From the NCBI GenBank assembly GCA_017409575.1, contig JAFQSM010000038.1, positions 1 to 64,000 of the forward strand: a stretch of DNA of 64,000 bases. The letters run 5' to 3'. Position 1 is the stretch's first letter; each line of letters begins with the position of its first letter. This DNA comes from Clostridia bacterium (lineage in GTDB: Bacteria > Bacillota > Clostridia > Monoglobales > Monoglobaceae). The notes below the pieces were generated by a model. That model was given only the letters and a program-made list of their open reading frames with translations, was not told the DNA's origin and did no database searches. Shown here piece after piece: positions 26,478-34,970 of the stretch. Both the position numbers and the translations under genes were made by a program.

Positions 26478-27818
26478 ATGAAAGATAATACAAAAAGACT
26501 TGGTGAAGATTCAATAGCAAAACTACTCTGGAGCTTTTCTGCTCCGGCAATTGTTGGTATGGTTGTAAACGCCATATACAACATAGTTGATAGAATTTTT
26601 GTAGGTCAGGCAGTAGGGGACAAGGCACTTGCTGCCTTGTCCTTTGCTTTTCCGTTTATGACTGCAATCATGGCGGTTGCAATGCTTGCAGGGCTTGGCG
26701 GCACATCTCTTGTTGCAATCAGCCTTGGCGAAGGTAACCGTGAAAAAGCTGAACGCATACTTTCCAATGTATGCTTTTTTTCGGGAATATCCGAGGTGTT
26801 TGTGTCCATTTTGGGTTACATATTTTTAAAGCCGCTCCTCCGTCTTTTCGGCACTCCTGACGGATTGATTATGGACTATGCATGCCAATATATGAATATT
26901 GTCCTTGCCGGCTCTGCATTTCAGGGAATAGGCTTTTCTCTTAATGCAATAATCCGCTCGGACGGAAATCCCACTATGGCAATGATTTCTATGCTTGCAG
27001 GCGCAATCACAAACATCGTTTTTGACTGGCTTTTTACTATAATTTTTCCTCTTGGTGTCAGGGGCGTTGCTATAGCAACCGTTATGGGACAGCTTGCCAC
27101 TATGGTATGGGTGCTGTTTTATTTCACAAAAAAAAGCAACCTGAGACTTAATTTCCACAATTTCCATATAGACTTTTCTCTTATATCAAAGATTGCATTT
27201 ATCGGTTTGTCACCGGCACTTATGCAGCTTGCGATGGCAAGTGTAAGTATATCCTACAACAACCTGCTTATGAAATACGGTGGCGATATTGCAGTATCCG
27301 CATTTTCGGTTTATAACAGTGCGATGACAATCGCGATAATGCCAATTTTTGGTATAAACCAGGGAGTTCAGCCAATTGTCGGATACAACTATGGTGCAAA
27401 AAAATATGACCGTGTTCGAACGGTTATGAATTACGGAGTAATTTCGGCGACAGTCATTGTTGTTCTCGGCTCGGTTTTGGTGCGTCTTTTCCCCGAACAA
27501 ATTGTGCGTGCCTTCAATTCTTCGTCCGAGCTCATTAAGCTTGGGAAGCAAGCTCTTGTGACAAACTCACTTGCTTTACCCATTGTTGGTGCACAGATTA
27601 TATACTCCAACTACTTCCAGTATATAAACAGACCTAAAATTGCTGTGTTTATGGGACTTTCAAGACAATGTCTGTTTCTGCTTCCAACACTTTTTATTAT
27701 GGCAAATTTCTTTGGACTTAACGGAATCTTTTACGCTCAGCCCATTTCAGACCTTATTTCGGCATCTATCGCCGCAACTGTAACAATTTATTCTTTAAAA
27801 CGCTTGGGCAAAGAATAA
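26478..27818 (+). CDS. MATE family efflux transporter
   Basis: 446 residues with twelve predicted membrane helices. It is of the MepA-like branch of MATE exporters, which swap H+ or Na+ for cationic drugs or metabolites. The family start (MKDNTKRLGEDSIAKLLWSFSAPAIVGMVVNAIYNIVDRIFVG, read in parts), GLGGTSLVAISLGEG and GINQGVQPIVGYNYGA are clear. The ribosome site lies inside the ftsH end, so it is likely co-transcribed. Substrate cannot be told. Confidence 0.93.
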   Translation: MKDNTKRLGEDSIAKLLWSFSAPAIVGMVVNAIYNIVDRIFVGQAVGDKALAALSFAFPFMTAIMAVAMLAGLGGTSLVAISLGEGNREKAERILSNVCFFSGISEVFVSILGYIFLKPLLRLFGTPDGLIMDYACQYMNIVLAGSAFQGIGFSLNAIIRSDGNPTMAMISMLAGAITNIVFDWLFTIIFPLGVRGVAIATVMGQLATMVWVLFYFTKKSNLRLNFHNFHIDFSLISKIAFIGLSPALMQLAMASVSISYNNLLMKYGGDIAVSAFSVYNSAMTIAIMPIFGINQGVQPIVGYNYGAKKYDRVRTVMNYGVISATVIVVLGSVLVRLFPEQIVRAFNSSSELIKLGKQALVTNSLALPIVGAQIIYSNYFQYINRPKIAVFMGLSRQCLFLLPTLFIMANFFGLNGIFYAQPISDLISASIAATVTIYSLKRLGKE

Positions 27819-27847
27819 TTTAAAAATATAACAAACAGGTGCTTATT

Positions 27848-28702
27848 ATGAAAAAACCCTTAGTTATCAAATGTCCTGCAAAGGTAAACCTTTCGCTTGA
27901 TGTTGTGAATCGCCGCGACGATGGCTATCACAACCTCAGGATGATTATGCACACCGTCAAGCTTTTTGACACGCTTACCGTCACTGCATATCCTTCGCCC
28001 ACTACAGAAATTACCCTTACTTCAAATCTCAAATTTCTTCCTGTTGACGAAAGAAACCTTTGCTTTAAATCCGCAAAATTATTTTTGGAAAAAGCTAATC
28101 TTAGTGCAAGAGTAAATATCAAAATTCAAAAGAACATTCCTGTAGGTGCAGGTCTTGGCGGTGGGTCAACCGATGCCGCAGGCACACTTCTGGCGCTGAA
28201 TACTTTGTTTGGGTCTCCATTTGGGAAGCCCGCTCTTTCGGACCTTTCAAAAACGATTGGTGCAGATGTCCCGTTTTTCATTTATGGCGGATGTATGCTT
28301 GCCGAGGGCATAGGCGAAATTCTGACGCCTCTCCCGACACTTGAAAACGCTGTTTTTTTGCTGGCAAAACCAAAATATGCAATTTCAACACCCTATGTAT
28401 ACAAAAAACTTGAGATTGAAAAGGTTTACAATCATCCGGATATTAATACTGCAATCTCAGCAATCGAGCTAAATGATTTTGACAAGCTTGGAAGTGTCGC
28501 AGGTAATGTCCTTGAAACAGTAGTAACAAAAGAATACTCCGAGATTGAACAGTACAAACAAATAATGAACAATCACGGAGCAATATATTCGCTCATGAGT
28601 GGCAGCGGCTCGACTGTGTTTGGCGTTTATCGGGCGCGCGAAGATGCCGAAAAAGCTGCAAAAGAGCTTAAAAAATTTACAAAGCTTGTGTATTTAGCCT
28701 AA
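27848..28702 (+). CDS. ispE: 4-diphosphocytidyl-2-C-methyl-D-erythritol kinase
   Basis: 284 residues, GHMP kinase family. It phosphorylates CDP-methylerythritol in the non-mevalonate isoprenoid pathway. The N-terminal CPAKVNLSLDV and RRDDGYHNL blocks and the ATP loop IPVGAGLGGGSTDAAG are intact, as is the C-terminal LMSGSGSTVFGVY. I use ATG 27848, 6 bases after aggtg; a GTG at 27839 is in frame. It is the last gene before a terminator. Confidence 0.96.
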   Translation: MKKPLVIKCPAKVNLSLDVVNRRDDGYHNLRMIMHTVKLFDTLTVTAYPSPTTEITLTSNLKFLPVDERNLCFKSAKLFLEKANLSARVNIKIQKNIPVGAGLGGGSTDAAGTLLALNTLFGSPFGKPALSDLSKTIGADVPFFIYGGCMLAEGIGEILTPLPTLENAVFLLAKPKYAISTPYVYKKLEIEKVYNHPDINTAISAIELNDFDKLGSVAGNVLETVVTKEYSEIEQYKQIMNNHGAIYSLMSGSGSTVFGVYRAREDAEKAAKELKKFTKLVYLA

Positions 28703-28703
28703 A

Positions 28704-28735
28704 AAAGTACTGTGCCGGTGGCACAGTACTTTTTA
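28704..28735. terminator. Bidirectional terminator after ispE
   Basis: A perfect 13-bp stem (28704-28716 with 28720-28732) around GGT, with A and T runs. It separates ispE from the convergent secreted-protein gene. Confidence 0.9.
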
Positions 28736-28738
28736 ATA

Positions 28739-29212
28739 TTATTTTATTTCGTATCCGCCTTTTACCATTACAAGAACTTTTTCGGTTGCCTTTATTCCTC
28801 TGCCGTCCGCCACCGGAACAATAAGCAGATGATTTGAAGGCATTGAAGTTCCGTTTTGCAAGTCAAATCCGGCTGTAGTATCTGCAAGACCACCCTTTTC
28901 TGTTGCAATTATATCAGCTTTTCCCATTCTGAGGATAAGTTCGGTCCCTGCCGAACAAATCATTTCTTTGTCTGCAGCGACCTCAACAACCTTAAAGGTA
29001 TCGCTCGCCTGAGTGCTTCCTGTGCCTGTATTGACTTCGCTTATTTTATTCTCTACAAACTGTTTTATCTCAGGGATAAGAACAGTATCAATATATGCTT
29101 TTGAAACAAGCGGATCGTCTGTACTTCCCGGCTCGGCAAGCACCACGGTAAAAATCGACAGCGCACACAAAATAAGCGCCACTACTCTGAATTTTCCTTT
29201 ACTTTTTTTCAT
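28739..29212 (-). CDS. Conserved secreted protein, unknown function
   Basis: 157 residues. A signal peptide (about residues 1-26, ending VLA) is followed by AYIDTVLIPEIKQFVENKI, a short Thr/Ser linker, and a compact C-terminal domain (KVVEVAADKEMICSAGTELILRMGKADIIATEKGGLADTTAGFDL, read in parts). I recall similar small secreted proteins in Clostridia, without known function. ATG 29212 follows aggggtgg; a GTG at 29221 is in frame. It lies 29 bases after the MazF gene, so it may be read from that operon. Confidence 0.75.
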   Translation of the reverse strand: MKKSKGKFRVVALILCALSIFTVVLAEPGSTDDPLVSKAYIDTVLIPEIKQFVENKISEVNTGTGSTQASDTFKVVEVAADKEMICSAGTELILRMGKADIIATEKGGLADTTAGFDLQNGTSMPSNHLLIVPVADGRGIKATEKVLVMVKGGYEIK

Positions 29213-29241
29213 AAGTACCACCCCTGTTTTTTATGGATTTT

Positions 29242-29586
29242 TTATAAAAGTCCAAAGCTTATCTCAAGAGCCTCGTTGACCTGACTCATCAGTTTTTCAT
29301 CAAGATGCCCTATTTTTTCCTTAAGCCTTTGTTTGTCAATTGTCCTGATTTGTTCGGCCAGAACCACCGAATCCTTCGAAAGTCCGTATTCGTGCGCATC
29401 AAGCTCGATATGTGTAGGCATTTTGGCTTTGTTGATTTGTGAAGTAATTGCCGTTGCAATCACAGTCGGGCTGTATTTGTTGCCTATGTCATTCTGGATT
29501 ATAAGAACAGGTCTTACTCCGCCCTGCTCCGAGCCTACCACCGGACTTAAATCTGCATAATAAATGTCGCCTCTTTTTACTATCAC
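29242..29586 (-). CDS. ndoA: MazF/EndoA-family mRNA interferase toxin
   Basis: 114 residues, close to Bacillus EndoA. It cuts single-stranded mRNA at short sequence sites unless neutralised. The family core is intact: [33 protein letters not shown], read in parts, then [10 protein letters not shown] and the [20 protein letters not shown] segment with the catalytic Arg and Ser/Thr residues. It starts with GTG, sharing GTGA with the antitoxin stop, so its synthesis is coupled to the antitoxin. Confidence 0.95.
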   Translation of the reverse strand: MIVKRGDIYYADLSPVVGSEQGGVRPVLIIQNDIGNKYSPTVIATAITSQINKAKMPTHIELDAHEYGLSKDSVVLAEQIRTIDKQRLKEKIGHLDEKLMSQVNEALEISFGLL

Positions 29587-29768
29587 TTATTCTTCACACT
29601 CCGCAAGTTTTGTTCTGCGAGGGAAAGTGCATCATTGTCAGACTGCACAGATTCCTCCGCCAAACTCAGATTAATCAGGGACATATTACGATAGCCTGTT
29701 TTAAGCTGCTCTTTAAGCGCTTCTTCGGCAGTTTTTTGCGGTTTTTCTTTTACTCCGCTAAAACTCAT
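29583..29768 (-). CDS. Short MazE/EndoAI-like antitoxin lacking a DNA-binding domain
   Basis: 61 residues. Residues about 18-45 ([22 protein letters not shown]) match the toxin-binding tail of Bacillus EndoAI (RRGYMEMAKINLNISSE). The ribbon-helix-helix that normally occupies the first 45 residues is missing; only about 17 residues precede the tail. An in-frame TAG lies at 29790-29792 and a good ribosome site (gggggaag) precedes the ATG, so this is a true short gene and not a wrong start. It should neutralise MazF but not repress its own promoter. The family assignment rests on position and the tail. Confidence 0.8.
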   Translation of the reverse strand: MSFSGVKEKPQKTAEEALKEQLKTGYRNMSLINLSLAEESVQSDNDALSLAEQNLRSVKNK

Positions 29769-29856
29769 AATCTTCCCCCGTTTCTTAATCTAATACATCT
29801 TACGCAAGTGCTTTCGTTTTGGCTAATGCAAATACCAAAATTTTCTTATGTAGTAT

Positions 29857-31053
29857 TTACTTGCCTTTCTCGTCACAAAGATAGTTAATACTCCTTGTCG
29901 GCTTGCCGTCGATAATATAAACACGGGGAATGCGCCTGGCAACCAAACACGCAATCTCATAATTGATTGTTCCTATTTGCTCTGCAACTTCTTCAATCGG
30001 TATAATGCCTCTCTCGTCGCCACCAAACAGGATAACCTCGTCACCGATGTTTATATTATTGACATTTGTTACATCAATCATACATTGATCCATACAAATT
30101 CTTCCTAATTGTTTTGCATAAGCTCCATTTACCAAAACATTCACCTTGCCCGAAAGAAGCCTTGAATAACCGTCTGCATAACCAACAGCGATGGTCGCAA
30201 TTTTTGTTGGAGCCTCCGTTGTATACTGTCTGCCATAGCTTATGGATGCGCCTTTATCCAATTCTTTCAAAGCGGTAATTCTTGTCTTGAATGTCATTAT
30301 GGGCTTTAAGCTGAGTCCCGCACGTCTCACCGCTTTTGACGGAAACATCCCATACATCACAAGTCCTGCACGCACCATATCAAGCTGCATTTCAGGGTAT
30401 CTTACCAGAGCGGCACTGTTTGCAATATGCTTTATTGGGATACTGATGCCTGCTTTCAAAAGGGTATCTGTCAATTCGGTAAAAAGTCCAAACTGTTTGC
30501 GGGTATAGCTTTCATCTTCCTCGTCCGATGTTGCAAAATGCGAGAATATTCCCTCAATTTCTATGTTGGGAAGCTTCGAAATTCTTGTTATTTTTTCAAT
30601 TGTCTTTTCCTGTTCCAAAATATTTCCGTCATACAAAAATCCTATGCGGTGCATACCTGTATCTACTTTTATGTGAACCTTTACGGTCTTGCCTGCATTT
30701 TTTGCCCATTTTGAGAGTTCCTCGGCAAAATCGATACTGAAAACTGCAGGGGTAATATCATATTCTATCAAATCATCAATTACCTCAAAAGAAGAGTTGC
30801 CAAGTATCAGAATCGGCACCGAAAAGCCCGCCTTGCGAAGTTCAATAGCCTCGTCAACAAAAGCTACAGCCAATTGGTCAACGCCATTTTCCAGAACGAT
30901 TTTTGCAGATTCGCAAACACCATGTCCATAGGCATTAGCTTTTATAACACCCATAAGTTTGACGCCGGGTTTCAGGCACTTTTTAATTTCGATTACATTT
31001 TGTGCAAGACTGTCAAGGTTTATCTCGACCCATGCTCTTTGAGTATTATCCAT
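29857..31053 (-). CDS. alr: Alanine racemase
   Basis: 398 residues, fold-type III PLP enzyme that makes D-alanine for peptidoglycan. The cofactor lysine is K38 in VIKANAYGHG. The catalytic Tyr region of the C-terminal domain is seen in SISYGRQYTT, and MVRAGLVMYGMFP is typical. A strong aaaaggagg site precedes the ATG. The block acpS-lipoprotein-alr-antitoxin-toxin repeats the Bacillus subtilis order. Confidence 0.97.
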   Translation of the reverse strand: MDNTQRAWVEINLDSLAQNVIEIKKCLKPGVKLMGVIKANAYGHGVCESAKIVLENGVDQLAVAFVDEAIELRKAGFSVPILILGNSSFEVIDDLIEYDITPAVFSIDFAEELSKWAKNAGKTVKVHIKVDTGMHRIGFLYDGNILEQEKTIEKITRISKLPNIEIEGIFSHFATSDEEDESYTRKQFGLFTELTDTLLKAGISIPIKHIANSAALVRYPEMQLDMVRAGLVMYGMFPSKAVRRAGLSLKPIMTFKTRITALKELDKGASISYGRQYTTEAPTKIATIAVGYADGYSRLLSGKVNVLVNGAYAKQLGRICMDQCMIDVTNVNNINIGDEVILFGGDERGIIPIEEVAEQIGTINYEIACLVARRIPRVYIIDGKPTRSINYLCDEKGK

Positions 31054-31068
31054 TTCTTACTCCTCCTT

Positions 31069-31686
31069 TTAATCAAAAAGCCTTTGGTCAGGCTTTGCAT
31101 TTCGTATAAATCCCAAAAATTTGACAACAACCACTGGTTTTTTGTCAATATCATATGTTGTCAGTTTTAGCGGAAGATATGTCTTGTTGTCAACCTCAAG
31201 ACTCTGCATAAATCTTTTGGGATTGCTTCCGCCAAGATAACAGCTGAGTGTGGTGGTCTTTTCTGTTATGCCCCCGCTTGTCTCAAGAAAGGTTTCTTCG
31301 CTTTTGTAGTATTCTTCAAAAAAATCACACACAAATATGGTATTCTTCTCATTTGGGAACACTATGTCCAAAACCTTTTCGTCTCCAAAGCCTGACTTCA
31401 GGGTGTATTTGCCCTCCCTTGCGGTATAGCCGCTACCCGCGACCTCCTCGGGAGAGTCAACAACCACTGAGAATTTATCAGGGGCTTCGTAAAACTGTCT
31501 TGCGATATACTCACTTGACATTTTTTCATTTTTGACGGTTATGCTGACCTCTGCATAAAAGGACTGCATTTCGTTATATCTGGTGTATATTTCTTTGTAG
31601 ACATCATGCTGAGACTTTTTGCCGCAGCCTGCAAGGTTTATCATAAGTACAACAGCGGCACAGACCGCTACTATACTTTTTTTCAT
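31069..31686 (-). CDS. YdcC-type lipoprotein (LolA-like fold)
   Basis: 205 residues. A lipoprotein signal (lipobox LAGC, Cys about residue 21) precedes a domain of the outer-membrane lipoprotein carrier type found in monoderms: MQSFYAEVSITVKNEKMSSEYIARQFYEAPDKF, read in parts, then ADDs of beta strands ending LPLKLTTYD. The equivalent gene ydcC lies between acpS and alr in Bacillus subtilis. Function is unknown; a role in lipid or lipoprotein handling at the membrane surface is only suggested by fold. Confidence 0.82.
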   Translation of the reverse strand: MKKSIVAVCAAVVLMINLAGCGKKSQHDVYKEIYTRYNEMQSFYAEVSITVKNEKMSSEYIARQFYEAPDKFSVVVDSPEEVAGSGYTAREGKYTLKSGFGDEKVLDIVFPNEKNTIFVCDFFEEYYKSEETFLETSGGITEKTTTLSCYLGGSNPKRFMQSLEVDNKTYLPLKLTTYDIDKKPVVVVKFLGFIRNAKPDQRLFD

Positions 31687-31710
31687 AAATCCTCTCCTGA
31701 TGAAATTTTA

Positions 31711-32928
31711 TTATTTCTCTACTTTCAAAATTGCTTCGGGGATGCTTTTTGCAACATCCGACGCAATCATTCCAAAAGTGCCTTTTCTCTCTTTTGCTAC
31801 GTCCCCTGCCGCTCCGTGAATAAAAACTCCAAGTTTTGCAGCCTCAAATGGCTTTAAACCCTGTGCGGCAAATGCCGCAATTGTTCCCGCCAGAACATCA
31901 CCTGTGCCTGCTGTTGCCATTCCCGAATTTCCGGTCGGGTTCACAAACGAAGTCCTGTCTTTTGCCGAGACAACCGTTTTGTTCCCTTTCAAAACAACAC
32001 AAACATCATACTTAGCTGCAATCTTTTCAGCGACTTCCATTCTGTTTTGTTGTACCTCTTTGGTGGTCATCTTGCACAATCTTGACATTTCGCCCGGATG
32101 CGGTGTAAGAATTACATCGCAGGTTTTTTCCATCAGAATATCCATATTCTTGCTGAGTGCGTTTAATCCATCTGCATCAATAACCAACACACCGGTATAA
32201 TTTTTAAGAATTTCTGCAAGGATAAGTCCAATATCCCGACCCTTTCCAATCCCCGGGCCAAAAACCATCACATCTTTATCTTCCGAAAGTCTGAATATGT
32301 CTTTCAGCGCATCGGTACAAATTATACCGTCTTTCGATGGAAGTCCCGCGGTCATAATCTCGGGATAAAATCCTGCCGTAATAGGTCTTTCGGTTTCAGC
32401 CGTTGCCAAAGTGACAAGCCCTGCACCGCTTCTGAGTGCAGAGTATGCCGAAAGCGCCGCCGCACCCGTCATACCCTTGCTGCCCGCAACCACCAATATT
32501 TTGCCAAAGTCGCCTTTGTTTGCGTTCTCCGGTCGTTTGGGCAAAAGCTTTTTCATATCGTCTTTAAGCGGAAGTTCTTTTTGGTATTGCTCACCGTACA
32601 CCACCGCAACCGCAACAGTTTTTTCGTGGGATATGCTGAGCGAAACATCCTGCTTTTCACCTTTAAACACAATAAACGGTGCACCTTCAGGACTATGTTC
32701 AACCGATACATCCGAAAAATTGAATCCCGAAATCCCTGTCCCCAGATATTTGGCAAACGCCTCTTTTGCCGCAAAGAAACCGGCAAGTGATTCAACTCCG
32801 TTACTCTTTTTATTATAATATTCAATTTCTGCCGCAGAAAAAACTCTTTTCAAAAAATTACTGTTCTTTTTTATCGCCGAGTCTATCCGCGAGATTTCAA
32901 CTATATCTACTCCGCAATTTGTCATCAT
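31711..32928 (-). CDS. Fused holo-ACP synthase and ADP-dependent NAD(P)H-hydrate dehydratase
   Basis: 405 residues. Residues 1 to about 115 are AcpS, which puts the 4'-phosphopantetheine arm on acyl carrier protein: CGVDIVEISRI, FAAKEAFAKYLGTGI and SLSISHEK are intact. Residues about 125-405 are the NnrD (YjeF C-terminal) repair enzyme: VVAGSKGMTGAAALSA, FGPGIGKG, VIDADGLNAL, LTPHPGEMSRL and NSGMATAGTGDVLAG. The NnrE epimerase half usually fused to NnrD is absent. ATG 32928 overlaps the previous stop; ATG 32925 is as likely. No stop or frameshift separates the domains. Confidence 0.94.
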   Translation of the reverse strand: MMTNCGVDIVEISRIDSAIKKNSNFLKRVFSAAEIEYYNKKSNGVESLAGFFAAKEAFAKYLGTGISGFNFSDVSVEHSPEGAPFIVFKGEKQDVSLSISHEKTVAVAVVYGEQYQKELPLKDDMKKLLPKRPENANKGDFGKILVVAGSKGMTGAAALSAYSALRSGAGLVTLATAETERPITAGFYPEIMTAGLPSKDGIICTDALKDIFRLSEDKDVMVFGPGIGKGRDIGLILAEILKNYTGVLVIDADGLNALSKNMDILMEKTCDVILTPHPGEMSRLCKMTTKEVQQNRMEVAEKIAAKYDVCVVLKGNKTVVSAKDRTSFVNPTGNSGMATAGTGDVLAGTIAAFAAQGLKPFEAAKLGVFIHGAAGDVAKERKGTFGMIASDVAKSIPEAILKVEK

Positions 32929-33443
32929 CAGTACCTTTTGGGATTGAGTTTTTCAATCACCGAGATTATCTCGTCACTTGGTGAGAATATAAGCATTTTT
33001 CTGGTTGCGTCCTCGCTGTAAACCAAAAAATAATTATCTTCGGACTTCTTTTGTCTGCAAGCAAACACCTTTTTGATACTTACATCCTTAAGGCATTTTT
33101 CAAAATCTGCACCTGTACTTTTGCCAAAAAAGTCCAACCTTCTGAGGTTTACGCTGGTCAGCTTTTTCCTCCGCTTTTTTGCCGCAATCTTGTCAACATC
33201 TATCTCGGAATTAACAAGCGCATATTCGTATTCAAGATTGAAATCCCCTGACAGAATATAAGTAAAATACACCGCTATAACTATCAGCCCGATCATAATT
33301 GACGAAAACTGCGGAATAAGTGCAGATACAAAAAACAAAATCACCGAAAGCACTACACTCAGCAAAACCAGACCAAACATCGCCAGTTTGTCAACGGCGG
33401 TATTTTGTTTTTTTACTATTTCTTCAACAAAGATATCGTTCAT
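32928..33443 (-). CDS. DUF6106-like membrane protein
   Basis: 171 residues. The start MNDIFVEEIVKKQ is followed by two adjacent membrane helices (about 24-46 and 50-70), then a basic cytosolic domain with KRRKKLTSVNLRRLDFFG and a C-terminal FSPSDEIISVIEKLNPK. I recognise the pattern as a conserved Clostridia family without known function (DUF6106). ATG 33443 is used; a TTG at 33464 is in frame. It overlaps the AcpS fusion start by one base, so the two are probably linked in expression. Confidence 0.75.
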   Translation of the reverse strand: MNDIFVEEIVKKQNTAVDKLAMFGLVLLSVVLSVILFFVSALIPQFSSIMIGLIVIAVYFTYILSGDFNLEYEYALVNSEIDVDKIAAKKRRKKLTSVNLRRLDFFGKSTGADFEKCLKDVSIKKVFACRQKKSEDNYFLVYSEDATRKMLIFSPSDEIISVIEKLNPKRY

Positions 33444-33460
33444 AATATGTGGTCCTTCTT

Positions 33461-34705
33461 TCAATTATCTTTTTTTGAATGAGGAGTATGAAACCACTCT
33501 TTTTCGTTCCGTTTCAAAAATCCCATCACGGCAACCGGAATCCACGATATTATATATATCAGAAATCCGGGAGAATTCTTCATTATGTTTTTATCAAGTT
33601 TTTGGTCGTTATAAAGTCCTGCAAGGATAAGAACAAGGTTTCCCCACACAAAAACCGATAATACAAGCAGCCTGAGCGGTGTGTTCCAGAACCCGCAAAC
33701 TGCTGAATAAATGCCTGACGACTTTTCGAGGAAAATCCCCAATATATAAATCACCCAGAAAAATCCCAACGCAAGCGGATAGAGCGTATCGCCCCAAAAG
33801 TTCATAAGCATATGAAGTGCTGACGGAGATTTTTGGAGAATTCCTTTTTTTGCAAGAGGTTTTACGTACCGGCTTGCAACCTCAGAAAGCCCTTGCATCC
33901 AACGCTTCCGCTGATGAATTGAAGTATCAAACCGGAGCGGTTTTTCGTCATAAACCACCGCATCGTGCGCCCATCCTACTTTTATGTCATTAAGCATCAG
34001 CTTGAGTGTAAACTCGGTGTCTTCGGCAAGGCAGGTAGCACCCCATCCGTATTCTTTTATTAAATCCGACGAAACAGCAAAGCCTGTGCCGCCAAGACGG
34101 CATCCCAGATCCAGATTCCCTCTCGCAAGCTGTGACAAGCGATTGTTTAGCCAATACCACATCGAATAAGCAAATGTCAGCCAGTTGTCTGTGGGATTCT
34201 TGCTGTCAAGATACCCCTGAACCGCACGATATCCCTCGTTTATCTTGTTGTTCATATGCACAAGAAAATCTTTTTTCACAAGATTGTCTGCATCAAATAT
34301 GCAGATATATTCATAAGAATTCTCCATCTTAAACAATTTTTCAAATGCAAACTCCATTGCATAGCCTTTGCCGCGCCTGGTATCATCAAAGCGCTCCCAC
34401 ACAACCGCGCCGTTTTCACGGGCAAGCTCTGCGGTATGGTCTGTGCAATTGTCTGCAACAACAAAAATTTCGTATTTATCTTTTGCATATTCAAGTTCTT
34501 TAAGGCTTTTTACAAGATCGCCTATAACTGTTTCTTCGTTGTGAGCTGCAACAATCAGCGCAAATGTATTAAGCCGCGGCGATTTGCTTTTGGTCTCGCG
34601 CACGGTAAGTGAAAACAGAGCAACTAAAAAGTAATAACAACCTGCCAGAAACAAAACTATCTGCACAGCAGAAAGCAGCACTGTTAAAAACAATTCTTTC
34701 ACCAT
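33461..34705 (-). CDS. Membrane glycosyltransferase, family 2
   Basis: 414 residues. One N-terminal membrane helix, a GT-A catalytic domain (about 45-290) and about three C-terminal helices. The motifs of processive inverting enzymes are present: VVADNCTDHT, FDADN (metal site), CLAEDTEF (catalytic base) and QRKRW. There is no PilZ domain. It probably builds a cell-surface polysaccharide or glycolipid. It is the first gene of the leftward operon; aaagga sits very close to the ATG, so the start is less sure. Confidence 0.88.
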   Translation of the reverse strand: MVKELFLTVLLSAVQIVLFLAGCYYFLVALFSLTVRETKSKSPRLNTFALIVAAHNEETVIGDLVKSLKELEYAKDKYEIFVVADNCTDHTAELARENGAVVWERFDDTRRGKGYAMEFAFEKLFKMENSYEYICIFDADNLVKKDFLVHMNNKINEGYRAVQGYLDSKNPTDNWLTFAYSMWYWLNNRLSQLARGNLDLGCRLGGTGFAVSSDLIKEYGWGATCLAEDTEFTLKLMLNDIKVGWAHDAVVYDEKPLRFDTSIHQRKRWMQGLSEVASRYVKPLAKKGILQKSPSALHMLMNFWGDTLYPLALGFFWVIYILGIFLEKSSGIYSAVCGFWNTPLRLLVLSVFVWGNLVLILAGLYNDQKLDKNIMKNSPGFLIYIISWIPVAVMGFLKRNEKEWFHTPHSKKDN

Positions 34706-34752
34706 TCCTTTGATTATATATTTATTCTCTTTTACGCATAATATACAAGAGT

Positions 34753-34781
34753 ATTATACATCAAATGACAAACAAATTCAA
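34753..34781 (-). promoter_or_regulatory. Promoter of the glycosyltransferase-acpS-alr operon
   Basis: On the minus strand, TTGAAT (34776-34781) and TATAAT (34753-34758) are 17 bases apart, 48 bases before the start at 34705. Confidence 0.7.
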
Positions 34782-34914
34782 TAGATTTTGTAAAGTTTTT
34801 GGCGGTTTTGCGTCACATTTTGTCATTTGCAACATATCTTGAAAGATACCGGCTTTTTTATTTTTGTAAAAGTAATAAATTTCGATTATTTTTTCCATAA
34901 TTTTAAGAAAGTGC

Positions 34915-34943
34915 TTTACTCAAATGGAATTTTAGTGTATAAT
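34915..34943 (+). promoter_or_regulatory. Promoter of cysE-cysS
   Basis: TTTACT (34915-34920) and TATAAT (34938-34943) are 17 bases apart. The leader is only about 20 bases, too short for a T-box. Confidence 0.7.
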
Positions 34944-34970
34944 GTATTATGAAACAGTGAGGTTTGCGGT

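Noticed and set aside
34706-34970. T-box or cysteine riboswitch before cysE-cysS
   Set aside because: The predicted leader is only about 20-30 bases, too short for a T-box.
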